The position numbers were made by a program, and so were the translations under genes. The notes below the pieces were generated by a model. That model worked only from the letters and a program-made list of their open reading frames with translations. It was not told the origin of the DNA and made no database searches. From positions 248,001 through 312,000 of the forward strand of contig MLAX01000004.1 in NCBI GenBank assembly GCA_001890945.1: a DNA stretch of 64,000 nt, read 5' to 3'. The stretch comes from Alphaproteobacteria bacterium AO1-B (GTDB lineage: Bacteria; Pseudomonadota; Alphaproteobacteria; Rhizobiales; Stappiaceae). Position 1 is the first letter of the stretch. Each line of letters opens with the position of its first letter. Positions 9,057 to 17,663 of the stretch are shown piece by piece.

Positions 9057-9497
9057 TGCGGCATCAGCGGGCATTTCCGCATGACGCGGTGATAATGCCG
9101 GTGGGGGTGGCTTTGGCTGCGCTTATTCCCCGGCGCTCTGGAAACGGGTAGGCCCAGGAACGCGTCCGGGGTGACAGCCCGTGATTGCGGCAAAGCTGTG
9201 CCTTCTCCTTCTGCGGTCATCCCCGCTTCATGCGGGGATCCAATCCACCGACCCGCATCGGCCAGAGGAAAGTTTAAGCCCGCCGCCGGACTGCAACGCC
9301 ATGCCCCTTTCCTTGTCCTCGGGTGCCAATGGATCCCCGCAAGAAGCGGGGATGACGACGGCGGGTGTGGATAGGTTTTGCCATTTCCCTTTCGCTTTGG
9401 AAACGACGGGCTCAACATTAAGCCAGGGGTGTCGGAGAAAAGGCCTTGCCGGACCGCTTGCGTCAAAGCCATGGCATGACGGAGTGAATGGTAGAAA
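9057..9497. other. 441-bp non-coding gap between convergent operons
   Basis: No convincing gene lies here. The notable content is the inverted pair of hairpins at 9216-9356. The left part (9060-9180) is GC-rich with short imperfect dyads and could hold the transcription end of the hydrolase operon, but I see no clean hairpin followed by a T run. Confidence 0.6.
9216..9356. repeat. REP-like pair of inverted hairpin elements
   Basis: Two short hairpins face each other. The first reads GTCATCCCCGC / TTCAT / GCGGGGATCCA (9216-9242). The second reads TGGATCCCCGC / AAGAA / GCGGGGATGAC (9330-9356). Apart from its loop, the second is the reverse complement of the first, so the 141-base unit has inverted ends around a GC-rich core. 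This is the typical form of the intergenic palindromic (REP/BIME-like) repeats scattered in many proteobacterial genomes. Only this one unit is visible here. Confidence 0.75.
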
Positions 9498-9866
9498 TCA
9501 CCCCTTGCCTACGTCCTCCACGTAGACCAAGGCGCGGCCCTGGCAGATGCGGGTGCCGTCGGCAGTCTCGCAAACGGTTTCAAGGTCTACCAAATGCTTT
9601 TCAGGGCGCAGGCGGGTGATGGTGACGGACGCAGTGAGTTCTTCACCGACCGGCGCAGGCGTCAAGAACTCAAGGCTTTGCTTGAGATAATTCGTACCCC
9701 GGCCGGGTAATTTGACGCCGAGGAGATAGGAAAACAGACCGCCGATCAGCGGGCCGGGAACAGTCTCGGGCGCAACTGCTTTTGGGCCGGCAAGGGCGGC
9801 AAAATCCGCCATGTCGGTAACCGTGTAGGACCGTTTGATCTCGTCGCGTTGACCGACTTCAAACAT
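9498..9866 (-). CDS. MaoC-like hot-dog protein (small, second of a pair)
   Basis: A 122-residue hot-dog-fold protein with the MaoC-like segment TVPGPLIGGLFSYLLGVKLPG and the strands EFLTPAPVGEELTASVTI. It lacks the D-x4-H catalytic pair of R-hydratases, so alone it is probably inactive or a partner subunit of the MaoC-like protein encoded just upstream. I chose the ATG at 9866 because GGAGG lies six bases before it; a GTG directly in front is too close. It overlaps the upstream gene by 8 bases. Fused pairs of one active and one inactive hot-dog domain are known in this superfamily, so a heterodimer is likely. Confidence 0.75.
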   Translation of the reverse strand: MFEVGQRDEIKRSYTVTDMADFAALAGPKAVAPETVPGPLIGGLFSYLLGVKLPGRGTNYLKQSLEFLTPAPVGEELTASVTITRLRPEKHLVDLETVCETADGTRICQGRALVYVEDVGKG

Positions 9867-10254
9867 CACGCGCCTCCGTCAGTTCGCAGCTTCCGGACAG
9901 GGTGACAGCCCCATCCGCTGTTCTTGAGATTTCAATCTGGATCTCTCCAGGCATGCCGGCAGTTTCGGAAAACCGCAGCGTCAGTTCTTCACCGGCATAG
10001 GACGGGTTGGGGAACATCAGGTTTTGCACGGCATGAGCGCGACCTGGATAGAGCTCCTGCAAATATCCGAACACGCGGGTGTAGAGCAGCATGCCGTGCG
10101 AGACCGTTCTGCCGAACCGCGTGCGCGCCGAGAAGTCCGGATCAACATGGATCGGGTTGTCGTCACCGGAGAGTTTGGCGAAAGCATCGAATTCGGCCTG
10201 GGTTGGGATCCAGGTGAAAGTTGCAGTTGCCGGTGCTTCGTCAATCAGGCTCAT
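9859..10254 (-). CDS. MaoC-like (R)-specific enoyl-CoA hydratase
   Basis: A 131-residue hot-dog protein carrying the hydratase-2 signature: the catalytic Asp and His in SGDDNPIHVD and the following RTVSHGML helix. It should hydrate a 2-enoyl-CoA to the (R)-3-hydroxyacyl-CoA, or dehydrate in reverse. It begins three bases after the CoA-ligase stop and overlaps the second hot-dog gene, so it belongs to the tetR-ech-ligase-maoC-maoC operon. The acyl substrate is not evident from the sequence. Confidence 0.85.
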   Translation of the reverse strand: MSLIDEAPATATFTWIPTQAEFDAFAKLSGDDNPIHVDPDFSARTRFGRTVSHGMLLYTRVFGYLQELYPGRAHAVQNLMFPNPSYAGEELTLRFSETAGMPGEIQIEISRTADGAVTLSGSCELTEARDV

Positions 10255-10257
10255 CGT

Positions 10258-11796
10258 TCAGGCCTCCTCGGGCAATTTTTGAAGCAAATTGTCTTTGAGA
10301 ATGTTTTTGCGGACCTTGCCGGCGGCTGTGCGCGGCAAGTCACCGGTAATGGTGAAGGTTTTCGGGATCTTGTAAGGGGCAAGATGATCCCGGCACCAGT
10401 GGGGCAGGGCTGCGGTGTCGATCTCTGCTCCAGGGCGCGGTACCAGGAACGCCGCGCCAACCTCGCCCCATTTTTCGTCCGGAACGCCGATCACGACAGC
10501 CTCCATAATGGCCGGATGAGCGTCCAGAACCTTTTCGACCTCAGCAGGGTAAACGTTTTCGCCGCCGGAGATGTACATGTCCTTAATCCGGTCGACGATG
10601 TAGTAGTAGCCGTCTTCATCCCTGCGGGCGATGTCGCCAGACTTCAGCCAGCCATCGACGGTAAAGGTCGCAAGGGTTGCTTCCTTGTTGTCCATATAGC
10701 CGGGTGTGATATTGGGACCGCGGAACTGAACCTCGCCTTCGCCCGCACCGTCAATGACCACCCCCTCCGCAGACTGCAGGCGGACATCGGTCATAATCTG
10801 GGCCTTGCCGACGGAGCCGATCTTGTTGGCAGCATGGTCCTTGTCCATCAGAAAAACGGTTGGACCGGTTTCCGTCATGCCCATGCCGTTGCAGATCGTC
10901 ACACCGCGTTTTTGAAAGTCGACCAGTAGGTGTTTTGGAACGGGTGCGCCGCCGCAGCCCAGTGAGCGGACTATTGAAAAATCTGTTGTGCCGACGGTTT
11001 TGGACAGAGCAAGGGCCTGGTAAATCGCCGGAACGCCGAAGAACGCGGTGACCTTGCCCGCATTGACCAAGTCCAGCACCACATCGGGGTCAAACTTGCG
11101 CAGCACTGTCGAAGATCCGCCGTTCAGAAAGATCGGCATGGTCGGCAGATTGATCCCGGCCGTGTGAAACAGCGGCAGGAAGTTGACGCCTGTTTCGTGC
11201 GTGCTGAGGCCCGTCGCATGACAGTAGTTGATCATGTTGGCAGTGGCCATGCCGGCGGTCTGGATGACGGCCTTGGGCAGGCCTGTCGTGCCGGATGTGT
11301 AAAGCAGATACCAGGGCTCGCTTGCCTTGATGGCAGCTTGGTTGGGGGCGGAAGTTGCTGAGCTCGCAAGGTGCTGGTTGAGCGCGCTCTTGCCATCATC
11401 AATCGCGCCGATCGGAACCAGCTCCAGACCAGTTTCTGCTGCAAGTAATTTTGCGGCCTCGGTGAACGCCTCGTCGTGAAACAGGACCTTGGACCGGGAG
11501 GCTTGCAGAATGGGCTTGAGCTCGGCCACGGGCTGACGCCAGTTGAGCGGCACCAACAATACTCCGGACTTCTGAGCGGCAAACAGGAGAACAAAGAAAT
11601 CTGGATGATTGTGACAGAGCACCGCCATCCGATCGCCCCGTGACAAGCCGTTTTCAAGCAGGCGATTGGCCAGCTGATTTGCGCGGATGTTGATGTCGGA
11701 AAATGTATAGGCGAGCCCGCTGTCATGATCGGTAAAGGCCACAGCGTCAGGTGTCAGTTCCGCCCGCTTGGCGGCCATATCGGTCAAGAACTCCAT
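10258..11796 (-). CDS. Acyl-CoA synthetase (AMP-forming)
   Basis: A 512-residue adenylate-forming ligase. The P-loop-like motif is YTSGTTGLPKA (residues ~165-175), A5 reads NGMGMTETGP, the hinge region is SGDIARRDEDGYYYIVDRIKDMYISGGENVYPAEVE, and the catalytic lysine is near the C terminus in PRTAAGKVRKN. It activates a carboxylic acid to the acyl-CoA that the neighbouring hydratases process. The ATG at 11796 follows GGGAGGACAC; a GTG 15 bases earlier is in frame but contains the ribosome site. Overall shape is that of medium/long-chain or aromatic-acid ligases (FadD3/AliA-like); the exact acid is unknown. Confidence 0.9.
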   Translation of the reverse strand: MEFLTDMAAKRAELTPDAVAFTDHDSGLAYTFSDINIRANQLANRLLENGLSRGDRMAVLCHNHPDFFVLLFAAQKSGVLLVPLNWRQPVAELKPILQASRSKVLFHDEAFTEAAKLLAAETGLELVPIGAIDDGKSALNQHLASSATSAPNQAAIKASEPWYLLYTSGTTGLPKAVIQTAGMATANMINYCHATGLSTHETGVNFLPLFHTAGINLPTMPIFLNGGSSTVLRKFDPDVVLDLVNAGKVTAFFGVPAIYQALALSKTVGTTDFSIVRSLGCGGAPVPKHLLVDFQKRGVTICNGMGMTETGPTVFLMDKDHAANKIGSVGKAQIMTDVRLQSAEGVVIDGAGEGEVQFRGPNITPGYMDNKEATLATFTVDGWLKSGDIARRDEDGYYYIVDRIKDMYISGGENVYPAEVEKVLDAHPAIMEAVVIGVPDEKWGEVGAAFLVPRPGAEIDTAALPHWCRDHLAPYKIPKTFTITGDLPRTAAGKVRKNILKDNLLQKLPEEA

Positions 11797-11841
11797 GTGT
11801 CCTCCCAACACTTGGATCCTGGTCAGCTCTAGTGCTGATGC

Positions 11842-12615
11842 TCAGGCGCTTTGTTTTGTAAATTCTTGCATGCCGGCGAGCGTTTCCGGTCTGGAGATCA
11901 GGTCGAGGAACCGGCCCTTTTCCCGATCAAGCCGCTCCTTCACCAGTTGCCGGCGCGGTTCATCCCAAACGTTTTGACGCGTCGCGATATGGGTCTGCGC
12001 AAATCGGCAGGAAATCCCGGTGACCCATTCTGCTATCTTTTGTTCAATATCGGATGGGGCGCAAACGTGGGTCGCCAGTCCGAAACGCTGTGCCTCGTCT
12101 GCCGAGATCCGCGTGTTGAAGTACTGAATTTCCAGTGCTTTGGCGGTGCCGATCGTTTCGGGCAGCATTGCTGTCCAGCCGCCATCCGGGGCAAATCCGA
12201 CCTCAGAATAGTATGGTTGAATGAATGCGGTGTTCGACAGCGAGACCATGTCTGCCGCCAGCACCAAGCCTGTTGAACCGCCGGTGACAGGGCCGTTCAC
12301 GGCTGCCAGAACCGGTGAAGGAAAAGCAAGAAGAGACAGGATCACATCATGCAGGGCGCCGACCAGCCGATCCGCGTAGGCCAGCAGCTGGTCTTGTGAT
12401 TCTGCCTGGTCGAGAAAACCTGCGATATCTCCGCCGGTCGAAAAACTACGGCCTCTTGCGGAGAGCACGAGCGCCGTAGGTTTCTCTGCTTCAGCCAGTT
12501 TGATTGCTGTAAAAAGCTCATCCAACAGCGGCTGGGTGAGTGCGTTGTGGCGCGCAGGCCGATTCAGATAGAGCCATATGGCACCATCTTTGTGCTCGGT
12601 ATCAACCAGTTTCAT
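11842..12615 (-). CDS. Enoyl-CoA hydratase/isomerase family protein
   Basis: A 257-residue crotonase-fold protein. The two oxyanion-hole segments are RGRSFSTGGDIAGF and NGPVTGGSTGLVLAAD. At the position of the first catalytic Glu of crotonase (GGGCE in the rat enzyme) this protein has Gly (GGSTG), and the second Glu segment is replaced by QPYYSEVGFAPDGG, a form nearer to PaaG-type isomerases. It may therefore isomerise, ring-open or hydrolyse rather than hydrate. Its start overlaps the tetR stop by 4 bases, which places it in the same operon, followed by the CoA ligase 45 bases downstream. Confidence 0.85.
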   Translation of the reverse strand: MKLVDTEHKDGAIWLYLNRPARHNALTQPLLDELFTAIKLAEAEKPTALVLSARGRSFSTGGDIAGFLDQAESQDQLLAYADRLVGALHDVILSLLAFPSPVLAAVNGPVTGGSTGLVLAADMVSLSNTAFIQPYYSEVGFAPDGGWTAMLPETIGTAKALEIQYFNTRISADEAQRFGLATHVCAPSDIEQKIAEWVTGISCRFAQTHIATRQNVWDEPRRQLVKERLDREKGRFLDLISRPETLAGMQEFTKQSA

Positions 12616-13253
12616 GGCTTCAGGCCGTTGGCGATCAAATCATGGGCGCTGTCGACAAGCTCGGGAATGGTTTTCTGAGTATTGAAGACCACCAGTTGCT
12701 CTCCGAGCGCGCGGGCAATTCCCATCAGAGCCCACGCCCGCGTTTCCGCATCACCCTCAGAAATTTGCCCCTTTTTGACGGCGGCTGTCAGGCCAACCCG
12801 ATATCCGGAAGCGAATTTTGCGTAGTACTCGCGGTATGCGGCTGGATCAACGAACAGGGCTTCCTGAACGATCTTATAAAGGTTTGGATGGGCTCGCACG
12901 AACCTCAAGAATGCGGTCAGGCCGGCCTTTTCGACATTCAGGTGGTCCGTCAGCGTTGAGGTCGATTCGGAAATCGAATGACGGACGAGCCGGCCCATTT
13001 CCAAGACCAGTTCCGAGAAGACCTGCTCCTTGGTTTTGAAATAGATGTAAAAGGTGCCTTGGGCGACACCAGCCTCGCTGGTAATGTGACCGATGGAGGC
13101 GTCGTTGTATCCCTTTTCTCCAATGACCCGTTCTGCTGCCGCCAGTATGGCGCGCCTGGTGGCTTCACCGCGTGCCGTCTTAGGCTGCGGTGTCGCAGCT
13201 TTTGCGCTCGTTTTCGCGGACGCGTGCTTGTTCGGTGCGGCGGTGGTACCCAT
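12612..13253 (-). CDS. TetR-family transcriptional repressor of the CoA operon
   Basis: A 213-residue regulator. After a Lys/Ala-rich ~28-residue lead it has a TetR DNA-binding domain: ATRRAILAAAERVIGEKGYNDASIGHITSEAGVAQGTFYIYFKTKEQV, here cited by its ends only as ATRRAILAAAERV and GVAQGTFYIYFKTKEQV. The helical ligand pocket follows. It is the first gene of the operon (4-base overlap with the enoyl-CoA hydratase-like gene), so it should be autoregulated. A perfect palindrome 21 bases upstream of its start is the likely operator. The natural inducer is probably the acyl-CoA made by the operon ligase, as in PsrA/FadR/PaaR-like systems; that is inference. Confidence 0.9.
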   Translation of the reverse strand: MGTTAAPNKHASAKTSAKAATPQPKTARGEATRRAILAAAERVIGEKGYNDASIGHITSEAGVAQGTFYIYFKTKEQVFSELVLEMGRLVRHSISESTSTLTDHLNVEKAGLTAFLRFVRAHPNLYKIVQEALFVDPAAYREYYAKFASGYRVGLTAAVKKGQISEGDAETRAWALMGIARALGEQLVVFNTQKTIPELVDSAHDLIANGLKP

Positions 13254-13571
13254 GGATCAATTCCGGTTTCTTCAAACATGAACCAGTATTCATGTTTTGC
13301 GGTGATCTGCAAGCGATAATCTCAGGGAGGATGGATACGTGGGTTGGGCTCGTCGGCAGTCTTTGGACTATGGCGTATCGCCGCAGAGCCGTTTTTGATT
13401 TTTGTCATGGAACTAAGTTTGATATTTAGTTTTGAATGAATATAAGGTGAGCCTCTGGCCTAAACGAGCCGGATCGCCTTTTCAAAGAGCGAACGCGCAG
13501 CCCGGACGCAGGCTGATGTGGAAATGAATGAGCAGCCGGGGCTGGACCTGGCGGATTGAGGGAGCCGCACC
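13254..13571. other. 318-bp divergent regulatory gap between tetR and hemA
   Basis: It holds the tetR operator palindrome at its left end and the hemA leader at its right end (GAGGGAG ribosome site before the hemA ATG). I see no small gene and no clear FNR or heme-responsive box. A weak AACTAA...TTAGTT dyad lies near 13411-13431. Confidence 0.5.
13274..13297. promoter_or_regulatory. Palindromic operator, probably of the TetR regulator
   Basis: A perfect 9-base inverted repeat, AAACATGAA (13274-13282) and TTCATGTTT (13289-13297), with a 6-base spacer, lies 21 bases upstream of the tetR start. The size and place fit a TetR-family operator that controls tetR and the four genes behind it. Confidence 0.6.
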
Positions 13572-14789
13572 ATGGACGTGAATGCGTACCTGGAAGATCG
13601 ACTGAGCAAACTCCATGATAATGGCAATTACCGCGTGTTCGCGGATTTGGAGCGGCATTCAGGCGATTTCCCGAAGGCAACGCGTTACCGCGAAGATGGA
13701 TCAACCCAAGAAGTGACCGTCTGGTGCTCAAATGACTACCTTGGCATGGGGCAGCACGATAAAGTGACAAACGCCATGCAGGACGTGCTTTCAAAGTGCG
13801 GCGCTGGCGCAGGTGGGACCCGAAACATCTCCGGCACCAATCACTATCACGTCTTGTTGGAAGAAGAGCTGGCGGACCTTCATGCAAAGGACGCGGCGCT
13901 TATTTTCACGTCAGGCTATGTGTCGAACTGGGCGGCGCTCGGAACGCTGGCATCAGAAGTTCCAGGAATGATCGTTTATTCCGATGCGCTCAATCATGCG
14001 TCCATGATCGAAGGTATTCGCCACGCCCGTTGTGAAAAGCGGATCTTCAAGCACAATGATGTCACCGACCTTGAGCGTCTGATGGCAGCTGATGACCCGA
14101 ATGCACCGAAGCTTGTGGCATTCGAGAGCGTCTATTCCATGGATGGTGATATCGCCCCGATCAAGGAAATCTGCGACGTCGCCGACAGATTCGACGCCAT
14201 GACCTACCTCGATGAAGTCCATGCCGTCGGCATGTACGGCCCGCGCGGTGGTGGTGTTGCCGAACAAGAAGGCCTCATGGACCGGTTGACCATCATCGAG
14301 GGCACCCTCGGCAAGGCTTTCGGTGTCATGGGTGGTTACATCACGGGTTCCAAGACCGTGGTTGATTTCATTCGCTCGTTTGCATCCGGCTTCATTTTTA
14401 CGACAGCGTTGCCGCCGGCTCTTGCGGCCGGAGCCGCTGCTTCGATCAAACACCTGAAAGCCAGCCCGTTTGAACGCAAGGCGCACAAAGACAGGGTGGC
14501 TCAAGTTCGCGCAGCGCTGGACAAAAGCGGCATCCCGCACATGGATAACCCGAGCCATATCGTCCCGGTGATGGTGGGTGATGCGAAGAAGTGCAAGTGG
14601 ATCTCGGATATCTTGCTGGATACCTATGGCATTTACGTTCAGCCGATCAACTATCCAACCGTGCCGGTCGGCACGGAACGGCTGCGCTTTACCCCGACGC
14701 CATTGCACACGGAAGATGACATTGACCGTCTTGTCAATGCGATCAACGACCTTTGGTCACAGTGTGCTCTGGCCCGCGCGGTCGCCTGA
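13572..14789 (+). CDS. hemA: 5-aminolevulinate synthase
   Basis: A 405-residue PLP enzyme of the alpha-oxoamine synthase family, full length for alphaproteobacterial HemA. It condenses glycine with succinyl-CoA to 5-aminolevulinate, the first step of heme and bacteriochlorophyll synthesis by the Shemin route. Visible landmarks are [22 protein letters not shown] (substrate loop), [26 protein letters not shown] and the PLP lysine in [22 protein letters not shown] site precedes the ATG. It stands alone between divergent tetR and a convergent glycosyltransferase gene, so its regulation is separate from its neighbours. Confidence 0.97.
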   Translation: MDVNAYLEDRLSKLHDNGNYRVFADLERHSGDFPKATRYREDGSTQEVTVWCSNDYLGMGQHDKVTNAMQDVLSKCGAGAGGTRNISGTNHYHVLLEEELADLHAKDAALIFTSGYVSNWAALGTLASEVPGMIVYSDALNHASMIEGIRHARCEKRIFKHNDVTDLERLMAADDPNAPKLVAFESVYSMDGDIAPIKEICDVADRFDAMTYLDEVHAVGMYGPRGGGVAEQEGLMDRLTIIEGTLGKAFGVMGGYITGSKTVVDFIRSFASGFIFTTALPPALAAGAAASIKHLKASPFERKAHKDRVAQVRAALDKSGIPHMDNPSHIVPVMVGDAKKCKWISDILLDTYGIYVQPINYPTVPVGTERLRFTPTPLHTEDDIDRLVNAINDLWSQCALARAVA

Positions 14790-14818
14790 TCTCAGGACTT
14801 TTTTAGTCGACATAGAAC

Positions 14819-15682
14819 CTATTTGGAATTTCTCAAGAATGGCGCGGTTTGACCCGCGAGGTTCTTGAGAAAACCGTTGGCTATGCCTATTTGCCGCCGC
14901 GCTTTGCCTGACCGGAAGCTGGCAACATAAACCAGCAGTTTGCCGAGAATTTTGAAAAACGTAATCCAGCGGTTTCCAAGCTGCATTTTGTCCATCAAAT
15001 AGCCCCACGACCAGCCGAAGGAAATGTCCTTGATCCGGTTGGCCGAGACGGTATTTCCTGAAGACCCATCTCCAATATGCTTGGCGCTGGCGTCAGCCAC
15101 AAAGCGCATGGGTTGATTGAGTTTTCGAAATCGCAGCGAAAGTTCATCATCTTCAAAATACAAAAAGATATTTGTGTCGAAGCCGCCGTATTGAATGAAT
15201 GGCTTTCTCCGCACCAGCAAGACAGCGCCGCTGACGGTATCCACGTTCTGATCTGTTGATGGGGGAACGCGGTTTCGCACACGCGGATCAAACCTTGTTT
15301 CATAGCGAAAGAACTCGCGGCCGTCCGGCTTGAAGATTCTCGGAATGAAAAGACTGCAATCAGAGTTTCGTGCAGCTGCGTCCAAGAGTGCTTGCACGGC
15401 CTTTTTTGAAATCTGCACATCCGGATTGGCGATCAGTGCGAATTCTGTCTCGATCTTTTCAAGGCCGGCCATAATCGCGTTGGCGTATCCGACGTTCTGG
15501 TCGAGGTTCAGTACCTCATAGCCAAGAGCTTGGGCCTCGGTGGGGGTGTTGTCACTACTGGCATTGTCGACAGCGAGTGTCGCAAGCTCATGCGCCGGGA
15601 TACGTGAGTACTCAAGCACGTCCGCGCTGTTATAGGTCACGATCAAACGTGTGACGGTCGAGAGGTCTTGCGGTGACGCCAT
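14819..15682 (-). CDS. Family 2 glycosyltransferase
   Basis: A 287-residue GT-A fold enzyme. It has the N-terminal strand LIVTYNSADVLE, AVDNASSDNTP, the NQNVGYANA-like segment (LDQNVGYANAIMAG), the nucleotide-sugar/metal motif IANPDVQISK and the acceptor-side motif GGFDTNIFLYFEDDELSLRF. This matches rhamnosyltransferase-like (WbbL-type) GT2 enzymes of surface polysaccharide synthesis. No clear ribosome site precedes the ATG. It lies 81 bases downstream of a GT61 gene on the same strand, and the two probably serve the same glycan. No export or polymerase genes are nearby. Confidence 0.87.
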   Translation of the reverse strand: MASPQDLSTVTRLIVTYNSADVLEYSRIPAHELATLAVDNASSDNTPTEAQALGYEVLNLDQNVGYANAIMAGLEKIETEFALIANPDVQISKKAVQALLDAAARNSDCSLFIPRIFKPDGREFFRYETRFDPRVRNRVPPSTDQNVDTVSGAVLLVRRKPFIQYGGFDTNIFLYFEDDELSLRFRKLNQPMRFVADASAKHIGDGSSGNTVSANRIKDISFGWSWGYLMDKMQLGNRWITFFKILGKLLVYVASFRSGKARRQIGIANGFLKNLAGQTAPFLRNSK

Positions 15683-15763
15683 CAGATTGGTTTACATTTC
15701 TTTTCAGGTGACCCCGCACGGGGTTAAGTGCAGCAATCGCCAGTGTATCTGGACTATGATTTC

Positions 15764-16864
15764 TTATGTTTGAACCTGTACCAGCATGTCGTCGAACATT
15801 TTTTCAAGTTCGACCAGATCGACTTCAGTGCTGGCGGTAAACGTCCGGCCTTCCGGGTTCTTCGTGAGCGTCGAGCGATAGCAGAAGCCAAACTCGCGAG
15901 CCATCATTGCATAATGCGGAGAGCCCATGCTCGGACTGAAGAGCTCTATTATGCCTGAAGGTTTTCCTGCGCGGAAAATCATATTGGTCAAGGCAGCCCC
16001 GTGAGCACCGGCGATAATGGGTGCGTTTGCAAACCGGTTTGCCTGTTCCTTGAGGCTCATCGTTGCCGGATCAAGTACCTCAAAACCGGCTTTCTCGGCA
16101 AGGCGTGAGACCTCGTCCTGATTACGAAACAAACGGCCATTGGGGGCCGTGCTGCTCCGTATCGTGAAGACAGGCCTGTCGGGCTGTTCAGAGGTTTCAT
16201 CCCTGAACGCGCTTGCAATCCACGTCATCGTGTCCGCGTTGCAGAAAAATGGCAAAGCCAAATATGCCTGATCGACCTTTACGATCTCTCGCCGACCTTG
16301 AACGATAACATCGCGTCCAAAGAACGCGCCCAGTTCCTGAGCCTGACGAAAAAACGGGGTGTTGGCTGATGCCGCATTTACAAGAAAGGGGATCGAGCGC
16401 GGCAAGCCGAACTGTTCCACCAGCCAAACCTTGTTCATGATGAACATGAAAAAGTGGAAATAGTTGTCGCCGAAGACGTGATGAAGCACGATAGCTTCTG
16501 GAAGTTGGCGGGAGGGTGACTTCCTATGGGCAAAAAAGAGCGGACTGCGCTCGCGTTCTGGCAAGTCGCTGGTTTTCCAGATCACGCGCCCCTGGTGAAA
16601 CAGGACACCAATCTTGGGGTCGACTGAACAGGGGGCCAACGCTTTGTAAAGGCCTTCCCTCTCGGTCGCACCTTTTCGTTCTTCTGCCCACGCTCTTGCT
16701 TGTTCAGGCATTGGGGCGGCCGTTTCAAAACAGAAAGGGTCACTTGTGCGCTCTAGCAGAGGCTGCAAAAAGTCTGAACGGGGACGTGCCGGCAGAAGTG
16801 AGTCGCACAGCCGCAGCAATGGTTTTCTTAAGCGGTGGTATTGATCGCGAAACGGATAATTCAT
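15764..16864 (-). CDS. Family 61 glycosyltransferase (DUF563)
   Basis: A 366-residue protein with the DUF563/GT61 landmarks: VLHHVFGDNYFHFFMF in the middle, a basic strand FTIRSSTAPNGRLFRNQDEV and the donor-site motif IIAGAHGAALTNMIF near residue 300. GT61 enzymes transfer pentose or hexosamine units. Bacterial members are usually in capsule or exopolysaccharide loci. It is the upstream partner of the GT2 gene. The 209 bases between its start and the DUF427 gene end contain no feature I can name. Confidence 0.82.
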   Translation of the reverse strand: MNYPFRDQYHRLRKPLLRLCDSLLPARPRSDFLQPLLERTSDPFCFETAAPMPEQARAWAEERKGATEREGLYKALAPCSVDPKIGVLFHQGRVIWKTSDLPERERSPLFFAHRKSPSRQLPEAIVLHHVFGDNYFHFFMFIMNKVWLVEQFGLPRSIPFLVNAASANTPFFRQAQELGAFFGRDVIVQGRREIVKVDQAYLALPFFCNADTMTWIASAFRDETSEQPDRPVFTIRSSTAPNGRLFRNQDEVSRLAEKAGFEVLDPATMSLKEQANRFANAPIIAGAHGAALTNMIFRAGKPSGIIELFSPSMGSPHYAMMAREFGFCYRSTLTKNPEGRTFTASTEVDLVELEKMFDDMLVQVQT

Positions 16865-17073
16865 TTTGCCGGCCGCATTTTTGCGTTTTCTCGGAAAGTC
16901 GTTTTCGCAGTGAAAGCAAAATACTGGTGGCAGCCAGTTAAGCTGCCGAAGAGCTGTCGCTAGCTACCACACACAGTTTCCAGTGACAATTTCTTTTGGG
17001 GAAGCAGTGATGTCGTCAGCGCTTGTTAGGTATCAAGCTGAGGTTGCCGGCTTTGGTCCGGCTCGTCCTTTCG

Positions 17074-17472
17074 CTATTTGCCTTCGACGATCCTGACTTT
17101 GTCCGGCCAAAATGCGTAGTGATTTTTCAGCTGGAGGCTCATCTGAAGCGGTGTCTTATAGACCCAGCCGATCTCATCTCCGCCAATGGCCACATAGCTC
17201 GCATCTCCTTTTATCGGGCAATGCGTCGATTTGCTAAGCTCAGAGAAGGGCGACTGGAGGCTGTTTGCCGGCACATAGATGACCGGATCATAAACGCTTC
17301 TACCAACCTCCATTACACGAATGGCATTTGTTGTCTCGGCAAGCAGGGTTTCACCTCCAAAAACACGGATGTTCCGCGTTACCGGTTTGATGACCATCAG
17401 ATGATTGGGATCTTTCGGGTTTCGAATGGCATCCACAAAGGCGGGTGATTGAAGTACTGGATCCACTGTCAT
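17074..17472 (-). CDS. DUF427 family protein
   Basis: A 132-residue DUF427 protein. The family core is recognisable: IKPVTRNIRVFGGETLLAETTNAIRVME, then STHCPIKGDASYVAIGGDEIGWVYKTP and the aromatic ending NHYAFWPDKVRIVEG. The HCP-x-KGDA stretch is the most conserved part of the family; its function is unknown. I chose the ATG at 17472 because an AGGA lies upstream; a TTG two codons earlier is possible. It is divergent from the glycerate kinase gene with 191 bases between starts. Confidence 0.8.
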   Translation of the reverse strand: MTVDPVLQSPAFVDAIRNPKDPNHLMVIKPVTRNIRVFGGETLLAETTNAIRVMEVGRSVYDPVIYVPANSLQSPFSELSKSTHCPIKGDASYVAIGGDEIGWVYKTPLQMSLQLKNHYAFWPDKVRIVEGK

Positions 17473-17663
17473 GATCAATCCTGCGGTAGAGAGGTATGTG
17501 GCGGTGCCTTGGGTGGTTACAAAAGCGACCGGAACTCTGATTTTCGTCCAACCTATACCACCACAAGATCCGAAGTGGTCCTTTTCCAGCCAAGCACAGC
17601 TTGCAATTCATTCAGCTTTTGCGCTCAAAAGAGCTCCCGACCTTTTCGCCTTGGAGACAGAAT

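Noticed and set aside
9216..9356. A short CRISPR-like array or an insertion-sequence end
   Set aside because: Only two hairpins in opposite orientation are present, with no regular spacers, cas genes or transposase.
8963..9525. Short open frames on both strands in the 9.0-9.5 kb gap
   Set aside because: They run through the palindromic repeat unit, have Pro/Gly/Arg-rich translations and no ribosome sites.
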